DNA from: Candidatus Aerophobota bacterium
Lineage (GTDB): Bacteria; Aerophobota; Aerophobia; Aerophobales; B3-G15
NCBI GenBank assembly: GCA_021162265.1
Contig: JAGGZA010000074.1
Coordinates: forward strand, 1 to 15,064
DNA: 15,064 nt
Direction: 5' to 3'
The notes below the pieces were generated by a model. The model searched no databases. It saw only the letters and a list, made by a program, of their open reading frames with translations, and was not told the DNA's origin. The position numbers and the translations under genes are program-made. Of the stretch, positions 1-6,104 are shown piece after piece (positions within the stretch are counted from its first letter, which is position 1; every line of letters begins with the position of its first letter).

Positions 1-111
1 AAATTGAGTATTCAAAAGAGAAGAAAACTTAAGGATAAAGTAGCAGCTACTATCTTGCTTCAGGACTATCTTGATACGGTGAAAAAAGAGGAAGGCAGGA
101 AAGAAAGGTGA
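1..111 (+). CDS. ruvX: RuvX/YqgF-family Holliday junction resolvase-like protein, C-terminal end only
   Basis: Only the last 36 codons are present; the gene enters from outside the window and stops at TGA 109-111. The visible residues include KRRKLKDKVAA followed by ILLQDYLD. This is the usual end of RuvX/YqgF proteins, where an acidic residue of the RNase H-like fold sits in a D-K-x-A-A context before a final helix. In the family this protein acts in pre-16S rRNA 5'-end processing and has been described as a putative Holliday junction resolvase. The neighbour supports the call, because ruvX lies directly upstream of mltG in many bacteria. The stop codon overlaps the AGGTGA ribosome binding site of mltG, which suggests cotranscription. 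The assignment rests on a short tail plus context. Confidence 0.75.
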   Translation, partial: KLSIQKRRKLKDKVAATILLQDYLDTVKKEEGRKER

Positions 112-121
112 AGATAGTAAG

Positions 122-1120
122 ATGTGGGGAGAGTTTTTAAAAAGAGGGGGAAAGCTTTTAGCATTTTTCCTGATAATAATGGTGATCTCCTTTCTTTTTA
201 TTCCCTCTTTCAGTCAGAAAAAAGTGCTGGTTAAAATTCCTAAGGGTGCTGGTTCAAAGGAAATATCATTTATCCTGTGGAAAAATAAAATCATACCAGA
301 ACCTTTTCTTTTCCTTTTTTTAACAAAGGTGTTGAACTGCGAGGATAGACTTAAAGCAGGCGTGTATGAATTTGAATCTCCTAATCTTGTATCTGTGTTA
401 AATAAGCTTCGGGAAGGGAAGGTAAAGATTTGCAGGATAACACTTCCAGAGGGATTACCTAAATGGGAAGTGGCAGAGCTCCTTTCTAAGAAGGGGATAG
501 TTGATAAGAAAGAGTTCCTCGAGGTAGTGGATAATCCTGAGTGTTTTTACAGAAATTTTCCCTGGCTTTCAGGTGAAAAAAGTCTTGAAGGCTACCTTTT
601 TCCTGATACCTATTATTTTGCTCTGGAGGATGACCCGGTTAAAGTAGCTGGAGACTTTCTTGCACGATTTGAACAGGAGATACTGCCTCTATACAGGATA
701 TATGAGAAAAATACCCGAGAAAAGAGACTCTCTCTCCATCAAATTGTGACCCTTGCCTCTATTGTTGAAAAGGAAGCAAAGGTAAATTTTGAGAAACCGG
801 TTATAGCAGGAGTTTTTTATAACAGATTGAGAAGAGGAATGAAATTGAGGGCTGACCCAACTATTAAGTATGCCCTGGGAAGCTTTAGTATAAGGTTGTA
901 TAAAAAGATACTTGATTATCCTTCTGCTTATAATACTTACCTTTACTCAGGACTTCCTCCTGGTCCCATCTGTAGTCCTGGAGTAGAAAGTATCAAAGCA
1001 ACTATTTCTCCAGCTAAGATTGGCTATCTTTACTTTGTAGCAAAGGGAGATGGAACTCACGAGTTTAGCAATACCTACCAGGACCATTTAAAAGCAATTG
1101 AAAAGTACAGAAGGGGATAG
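122..1120 (+). CDS. mltG: Endolytic murein transglycosylase MltG (YceG-like)
   Basis: MltG is a membrane-anchored lytic transglycosylase that cuts nascent glycan strands within the chain and so helps set glycan length in the periplasm or outer wall space. The 332-residue product has a short cytoplasmic basic start, one membrane segment at about residues 11-30, a LysM-like region to about residue 100 and the YceG catalytic domain after that. The family signature LASIVEKEA spans 211-219 with the catalytic glutamate region at 216-218. Other family blocks are EGYLFPDTYY (156-165), ADPTIKYALG (244-253), GLPPGPICSPG (277-287) and a C-terminal DHLKAI. The ATG at 122 is preceded by AGGTGA at 106-111. 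The length is normal for the family. It lies 10 nt after ruvX and 2 nt before hisS. Confidence 0.95.
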   Translation: MWGEFLKRGGKLLAFFLIIMVISFLFIPSFSQKKVLVKIPKGAGSKEISFILWKNKIIPEPFLFLFLTKVLNCEDRLKAGVYEFESPNLVSVLNKLREGKVKICRITLPEGLPKWEVAELLSKKGIVDKKEFLEVVDNPECFYRNFPWLSGEKSLEGYLFPDTYYFALEDDPVKVAGDFLARFEQEILPLYRIYEKNTREKRLSLHQIVTLASIVEKEAKVNFEKPVIAGVFYNRLRRGMKLRADPTIKYALGSFSIRLYKKILDYPSAYNTYLYSGLPPGPICSPGVESIKATISPAKIGYLYFVAKGDGTHEFSNTYQDHLKAIEKYRRG

Positions 1121-1122
1121 CT

Positions 1123-2385
1123 ATGATATATGCACCAAAAGGGGTGGAGGATATACTACCTCCAAGAGCTGAGCTTTATTCTCAAATTGAAAGAGAAGCT
1201 GGCAATTTTTTCTCTCTTTACGGGTATCACCAGATAAGGATACCCACTTTTGAGAAGACAGAACTTTTTTTACGGAGTGTGGGAGAGGAAACCGATGTAG
1301 GAAAGCAGATGTATACCTTTAAAGATAAAGGTGGAAGGAGTTTATCTTTAAGACCAGAGGGAACTGCAGGAGTTGTCAGGGCTTACATAGAGCATAAAAT
1401 TTATGGTAAAGAGAAGGTGTGGAAGGTTTGGTATGCAGAACCTATGTTTAGATACGAGAGACCTCAGGCAGGTCGTTTGCGAGAGTTTTACCAGATTGGA
1501 GTGGAGTATTTTGGAGAAGAAAATCCCTGGGTTGACGTGGAAATAATAGAAATGGCTTATCTTTTTTTAAGCAAATTAGAGATGGATAACATTGAGGTTC
1601 AAATTAATAGTATTGGATGCAAGCAGTGTAGAGCAGGTTACATAAGACAGCTAAAAATTTATCTTAAAGAAAATTTAAGCTCTCTTTGCGGTACCTGTCA
1701 GAGGCGTTTTTATTCAAATCCTTTGCGTGTACTTGATTGCAAGAATAAAACCTGCAGGGCTGTTTTACAGAAAGCTCCTTCAATAGAAGATTTTCTTTGT
1801 TCTTCCTGTAAGCAGCATTTTGACACTGTAAAAGAGGGACTTTCCAGACTAAAAATTCCCTTTACAGTTAATTCCCATCTTGTAAGGGGTCTTGATTATT
1901 ATACCAGGACTATTTTTGAGTTTAAATCTTTTTACCTTGGTTCTCAGGATACAGTATGTGCTGGAGGAAGGTATGATGATTTAATAGAAGAATTGGGAGG
2001 ACCTTCTACTCCGGCTATGGGTTTTGCTATTGGTCTTGAGAGATTACTTTTGACTCTGGAAAAGATGGGAAGAAAGCCATCAGTTCCTTCTCTACCCTGC
2101 ATTTTTGTAGTTACACTTGGTAAAAGTTGTATAGAGAAAGGAGTACAAATTGCCAGGATACTTCGGTCTCAGAGTATTCTGGTAAAGGTAAATTTTACAG
2201 AGAAGGGTCTTTCTGCTCAACTAAAACAGGCAGGCAAAGAGGGATTTCTGTGGGTTTTAATAGTAGGAGAGAACGAGTTAAAGAATAAAAGTTATGTTCT
2301 TAAAAATATGAAATCTGGAAATCAGCAATATATAAATGAAAAGGATATTGAGAATATTAGCGACATTTTAAGGGGTGATACATAG
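1123..2385 (+). CDS. hisS: Histidyl-tRNA synthetase
   Basis: This class II synthetase charges tRNA-His with histidine in the cytoplasm. The 420-residue protein has the expected order: motif 1 region near 36-50, motif 2 at FRYERPQAGRLREF (109-122), the histidine-specific motif LVRGLDYYTRTIFEF (253-267), motif 3 at MGFAIGLERLLL (299-310) and an anticodon-binding domain from about 325. The insertion domain carries four cysteine pairs, C166/C169, C189/C192, C206/C211 and C226/C229, which could bind one or two zinc ions; such cysteines occur in a subset of bacterial HisRS. ATG 1123 follows an AGGGG site at 1112-1116 that lies inside the end of mltG. No leader exists upstream, so T-box control of the kind seen on hisS-aspS in many Firmicutes is not possible here. 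Confidence 0.97.
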   Translation: MIYAPKGVEDILPPRAELYSQIEREAGNFFSLYGYHQIRIPTFEKTELFLRSVGEETDVGKQMYTFKDKGGRSLSLRPEGTAGVVRAYIEHKIYGKEKVWKVWYAEPMFRYERPQAGRLREFYQIGVEYFGEENPWVDVEIIEMAYLFLSKLEMDNIEVQINSIGCKQCRAGYIRQLKIYLKENLSSLCGTCQRRFYSNPLRVLDCKNKTCRAVLQKAPSIEDFLCSSCKQHFDTVKEGLSRLKIPFTVNSHLVRGLDYYTRTIFEFKSFYLGSQDTVCAGGRYDDLIEELGGPSTPAMGFAIGLERLLLTLEKMGRKPSVPSLPCIFVVTLGKSCIEKGVQIARILRSQSILVKVNFTEKGLSAQLKQAGKEGFLWVLIVGENELKNKSYVLKNMKSGNQQYINEKDIENISDILRGDT

Positions 2386-2387
2386 TT

Positions 2388-4148
2388 ATGAAAATAAAGA
2401 AAAAGCATTTTTGTGGAGTTTTGAGCAAAAAGGACATTGGATTTGAGGTTTCTGTTGCAGGATGGGTTAAGAGAAGAAGAGATCACGGGGGTCTTATATT
2501 TGTTGATCTTGCAGACAGGTCAGGATTGGTGCAACTTGTTTTTGACCCTGCGGTAGATAAAGAAGTCCATTCTCTGGCTCATTCTTTGAGAGATGGGTGG
2601 GTAATTGCAGCAGAGGGTAAGGTTTTCCTCAGACCTCCTGAATCAGTAAATCCAAAGATACCAACCGGTGAGATTGAAATAAAGGTAGAGAGAGTTGATG
2701 TGCTGAATACTTCTTTACCTCTTCCTTTCAGTGTAGAAGATGAAACAGATGTTAATGAGGAGGTGAGACTTAAATATCGCTATATTGACTTGAGACGTCC
2801 TGTAATGCAGAAAAATATTCAGCTAAGGTACAGGGTAGCAAAGGCAACGCGGGATTTTCTGGATAAAAGGGGATTTATAGAGGTAGAGACACCTTTTCTT
2901 ACAAGGAGTACTCCTGAGGGAGCTCGAGATTACCTTGTTCCATCACGAGTAAACCCGGGTGAATTTTATGCTCTTCCTCAATCACCTCAGCTTTTCAAGC
3001 AGATGATTATGGTGGCTGGATTTGAAAGGTACTTTCAAATTGTCAGATGTTTCAGAGACGAGGACCTCAGGGCTGATCGTCAGCCAGAACACACTCAAAT
3101 TGACATCGAGCTTTCCTTTGTTGACGAGGAAGATATATTTGAGCTTATAGAGGGAATGCTTAAATATATTTTTGAAAGCACAAAGGGAATAACTATTCCT
3201 GTTCCCTTTCCTCGTTTGAGTTACCAGGAGGCAATTGAGAGATATGGTTCTGATAAGCCCGATATACGTTTTGGAATGGAAATTAAGGATTTTTCTTTTT
3301 TGGGAGAGGAAGGAAAGTTTAGGGTTTTTCAAGAAATTGTTAAAAGGGGAGGATGTATTAAGGGGATTCTTCTTTCAGGAGGTTCTTCTCTTTCTCGCAG
3401 GGAGCTTGATGAATTGAAACTTTGGGTTGTAAATCATGGTGCAAGTGATCTTTCCTGGTTTGTCTTTAAGGAAAAGGTAACCTCTCCTCTTGTTAAATTT
3501 TATCCACAATCAACTATAGATAGACTTGTAAAGGTATCAGGGGCTAAGGATGGGGATACTTTATTTTTGACTGCTGGCGAGAAAGATGTGGTTTGCAGGG
3601 CTTTGGGTGAACTACGCATTTACCTTGCTAAAAAATTTGAGCTTATCCCCAGGGGAAAATACAGTTTTTTATGGGTAGTGGACTTTCCTTTGTTTGAAAA
3701 GGATGAGATGGGTAACCTTTCCTCTGTTCATCATCCATTTACCAGTCCTCGTGAGGAGGATATTCCCCTGTTGGAGACTAACCCGGAAAGAGTAAAAGCA
3801 AAAGCTTATGATATTGTTTTAAATGGAGAGGAGATTGGAGGAGGAAGTATAAGGATACATAAAAGAGAACTTCAGGAGAGAATATTTGAACTTCTTGGAA
3901 TAAGTAAAGTAGAGGCAAGGGAAAAGTTTGGTTTCTTGCTTAATGCCCTTTCTTTAGGAGCTCCTCCCCATGGTGGAATAGCTATGGGTTTGGATCGGCT
4001 GGTAATGATAATAGCTGGAGAAAAATCTATAAGAGAGGTTATTCCCTTCCCGAAGACTCAGAAAGCTATATGTCTTTTGACTCAAGCTCCCTCCAGGGTT
4101 GACGAAGAACAGTTAAAGGAGCTTCATATTAAGTTAGACCTGGAATAG
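2388..4148 (+). CDS. aspS: Aspartyl-tRNA synthetase, bacterial type, possibly non-discriminating
   Basis: This class II synthetase charges tRNA-Asp. The 586-residue length and domain order match bacterial AspRS: N-terminal OB-fold anticodon-binding domain (1-105), catalytic core with motif 2 FRDEDLRADRQPEHTQ (222-237), the bacterial GAD insertion (about 285-420), motif 3 GIAMGLDRLVM (530-540) and the conserved tail. The OB-fold reads WVKRRRDHGG, with His33 at the position that in studied enzymes helps separate non-discriminating AspRS (His) from discriminating AspRS (Leu in E. coli). A non-discriminating enzyme would also form Asp-tRNA-Asn for GatCAB; this is inference. The start ATG lies 2 nt after hisS and has AGGGGTGA at 2371-2378. 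The final codons overlap a weak terminator-like hairpin. Confidence 0.97.
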   Translation: MKIKKKHFCGVLSKKDIGFEVSVAGWVKRRRDHGGLIFVDLADRSGLVQLVFDPAVDKEVHSLAHSLRDGWVIAAEGKVFLRPPESVNPKIPTGEIEIKVERVDVLNTSLPLPFSVEDETDVNEEVRLKYRYIDLRRPVMQKNIQLRYRVAKATRDFLDKRGFIEVETPFLTRSTPEGARDYLVPSRVNPGEFYALPQSPQLFKQMIMVAGFERYFQIVRCFRDEDLRADRQPEHTQIDIELSFVDEEDIFELIEGMLKYIFESTKGITIPVPFPRLSYQEAIERYGSDKPDIRFGMEIKDFSFLGEEGKFRVFQEIVKRGGCIKGILLSGGSSLSRRELDELKLWVVNHGASDLSWFVFKEKVTSPLVKFYPQSTIDRLVKVSGAKDGDTLFLTAGEKDVVCRALGELRIYLAKKFELIPRGKYSFLWVVDFPLFEKDEMGNLSSVHHPFTSPREEDIPLLETNPERVKAKAYDIVLNGEEIGGGSIRIHKRELQERIFELLGISKVEAREKFGFLLNALSLGAPPHGGIAMGLDRLVMIIAGEKSIREVIPFPKTQKAICLLTQAPSRVDEEQLKELHIKLDLE

Positions 4149-4169
4149 TCCCTGATCCAGAAATTTTTT
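4140..4169 (+). terminator. Weak possible intrinsic terminator after aspS
   Basis: CTGGA (4140-4144) and TCCAG (4156-4160) can form a five-base-pair stem with an 11-nt loop, followed after AAA by a run of six T at 4164-4169. The stem begins inside the last codons of aspS. It is short, so termination would be partial at best. Its position directly before a candidate promoter for priA makes an operon boundary plausible. Confidence 0.35.
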
Positions 4170-4172
4170 CCT

Positions 4173-4200
4173 TTGACTTATATGCTATTCATCTTATAAA
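4173..4200 (+). promoter_or_regulatory. Putative sigma70-like promoter for priA
   Basis: TTGACT (4173-4178) and TATAAA (4195-4200) match the -35 and -10 consensus well and are separated by 16 nt. Transcription would be expected to start about 5 nt before the priA ATG at 4212. No purine-rich ribosome binding site lies in the intervening bases, so a leaderless or nearly leaderless priA mRNA is possible. The region is AT-rich, and chance matches are common in such DNA. Confidence 0.5.
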
Positions 4201-4211
4201 TTATAAATGTC

Positions 4212-6080
4212 ATGAGAGAAACTAAGACTTATGTAGCTGTTGCCTTTAATTTACCTGTAGAAAAATTTTTTTGGTATATCCTGCCTTCCCGGTTTAAGAG
4301 AAGGTTAATAAAAAGAGGACAGAGGGTTGTGGTCCCTTTCGGAAGCAGACAAATACTTGGTTTTGTAGTAGAGGAGTCCTCCAGAAGGCCCCAGGGAGAG
4401 TTAAAAGAGGTAAGAGACTTATTTGATAGGTCTTCTCCTTTCAGTGAGACACTTTTTCAGCTTGCAAGATGGATAAGTGATTACTATAGCTGTTCTCTCG
4501 GTCAGGCACTTCATTCAATCTTCCCCTTTTCTTTTCCCTATAAAGAAGAGAAACCTTTGTTTAATCCTCCTTCAAGAGATTCTTTGAAGAGGGAAGAGGT
4601 TTATCTTGTAAAGCCGGGTAAAAATAAGTTTGACTTTATCCTGTCTGTGATAAAGGATAATAAAGAGCTTCAAAAGCAGGTTATTATCCTGGTACCGGAG
4701 ATAAGTTTACTTGCTACATTTCAGGAGAAATTGGAAAGGTGGAAAGTTAAAGCAGGTATTTTTCACAGCAGACTTTCTCCTAAGCAGAGGTATTATTGCT
4801 GGTTGGCAATGAAGAAAGGAGAATTTGATGTAGCTGTTGGGACAAGGTCTCTGGTTTTTGCTCCATTTCCCGACATTGGTTCAATTTTAATTGATGAGGA
4901 AGAAAGTACTGATTATAAACAAAAAGAAACACCAAAATACAATGTTTGCCAGGTGGCTATTAAAAGAGGTGAGCTGGAGAATTTCCCTGTTTATCTTGTG
5001 ACAAACTCTCCTTCTCTTGAATCCTGGTACAGGGCAAAAAAGAAAATTTACAGGACGATAACTTTTTCTAATAATGAGAAAGAAATTTCTTCTTTTAAGG
5101 TGGTTGACCTCAAGAAGGAAAAGAAGGAAAACAGGATTTTTTCAAGTATACTCAGGGAAGAGATGAAAAAAGCCCTTAAGAGAAAACTCCCTGTATTACT
5201 TTTTGTCCCCAGGAGAGGTTATGCCAATTTTCTCTTATGTGATGACTGCGGGGAGGTTATAAGGTGTCCGAACTGCAACACAGGACTTAGCTTTCATATA
5301 AGGGGAGAGATGGTATGTCACCTCTGCGGATTTCGAGAGAAAGCACCTAAGGTCTGTCCTTTTTGTGGAGGGAGAAATCTTAAAAAAGTGGGATGGGGGA
5401 CTCAAAGAGTGGAGCTTGAAACCAGAAGGATATTTCCTGAAGCAAGGGTGGAGAGATTTGACTTTGATACTTTTAAGTCCTCTCCTCATCTTATTCCTTC
5501 TAAGATAAGAGAGGAAAAAATTGACATTTTAGTAGGAACTCAACTTTTAATGAAAGAAGAAATAATTTCAGTATCTGGTGTGGTTGCAATTATACTCTTG
5601 GATGTTCTCTTGAATTTGCCAGATTTTAGAGCAACAGAACACGCCTTTCAACTTTTAAACAAAATTAGTAGAAGTTTAAATAAAAATAGCTCTTTAATAG
5701 TTCAAACATATAATCCATCTCACTATGTTTTGTCCACAAAGACCTGCGAGGATTTTTATTTAAAAGAGCTCGAGATTAGAAAAACTCTTAGATATCCTCC
5801 TTTTCAAAGATGGATAAGGTTTCTTCTGGAGGGGAGGGTGAAAAGCAAAGTTAAAGATAGAAGCGAAGAGATAGCAAGAGAGATTAGAAAAGAAAACATT
5901 GACTTTTTGGGTCCCTCTCCCTGTCCTTTTTCCAGGATAAAGGGAAAATATCGCTATCACATTATTTTGCGAGATGATGGTTTAAGTGATTTGCAGCAGA
6001 TTATAAAAAGAGTAAATTTGGGGATGATGAAAGGTTCGGTTAAGGTGGGGGTTGACGTGGACCCTTTGTTTATTGTATGA
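4212..6080 (+). CDS. priA: PriA-family primosomal protein with degenerate helicase motifs
   Basis: PriA recognises stalled forks and D-loops and starts primosome assembly for replication restart. The 622-residue product opens with the PriA DNA-binding domain (about 5-105; YVAVAFNLP, RGQRVVVPFG). It has RRGYANFLLC (334-343), eight zinc-ligand cysteines (C343, C346, C352, C355, C369, C372, C382, C385), LNLPDFRATEHAFQLL (467-482), VQTYNP and a PriA C-terminal domain. The ATPase motifs are degraded: the TGSGKT P-loop is PGKNKF (135-140), DEEH is DEEE (228-231), GSATP is VTNSP (263-267), GTQMIAKGHDF is GTQLLMKEEII (442-452) and the GRAGR of motif VI is SRSLN (486-490). The P-loop lysine lies about 90 residues closer to the N-terminus than in E. 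coli PriA, so the winged-helix and Q-motif region is largely missing. The long intact frame argues against a pseudogene. Family membership is certain; loss of helicase activity is inferred. Confidence 0.93.
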   Translation: MRETKTYVAVAFNLPVEKFFWYILPSRFKRRLIKRGQRVVVPFGSRQILGFVVEESSRRPQGELKEVRDLFDRSSPFSETLFQLARWISDYYSCSLGQALHSIFPFSFPYKEEKPLFNPPSRDSLKREEVYLVKPGKNKFDFILSVIKDNKELQKQVIILVPEISLLATFQEKLERWKVKAGIFHSRLSPKQRYYCWLAMKKGEFDVAVGTRSLVFAPFPDIGSILIDEEESTDYKQKETPKYNVCQVAIKRGELENFPVYLVTNSPSLESWYRAKKKIYRTITFSNNEKEISSFKVVDLKKEKKENRIFSSILREEMKKALKRKLPVLLFVPRRGYANFLLCDDCGEVIRCPNCNTGLSFHIRGEMVCHLCGFREKAPKVCPFCGGRNLKKVGWGTQRVELETRRIFPEARVERFDFDTFKSSPHLIPSKIREEKIDILVGTQLLMKEEIISVSGVVAIILLDVLLNLPDFRATEHAFQLLNKISRSLNKNSSLIVQTYNPSHYVLSTKTCEDFYLKELEIRKTLRYPPFQRWIRFLLEGRVKSKVKDRSEEIAREIRKENIDFLGPSPCPFSRIKGKYRYHIILRDDGLSDLQQIIKRVNLGMMKGSVKVGVDVDPLFIV

Positions 6081-6104
6081 ATATAAACTGTGGAGGTTTT
6101 ATTA

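Noticed and set aside
2982..3332. 116-codon open frame on the minus strand inside aspS
   Set aside because: It lies antisense to the conserved AspRS core and has no ribosome binding site or family features; treated as a shadow frame.
4212..6080. priA as a pseudogene
   Set aside because: The frame is intact over 622 codons, the zinc cysteines and C-terminal blocks are conserved, and substitutions are concentrated in ATPase motifs, which is not the pattern of random decay.
6090..6104. Upstream GTG start for alaS, adding five residues
   Set aside because: The GTG overlaps the GGAGG ribosome binding site itself, and the ATG at 6105 has ideal spacing and matches where AlaRS homologues begin.
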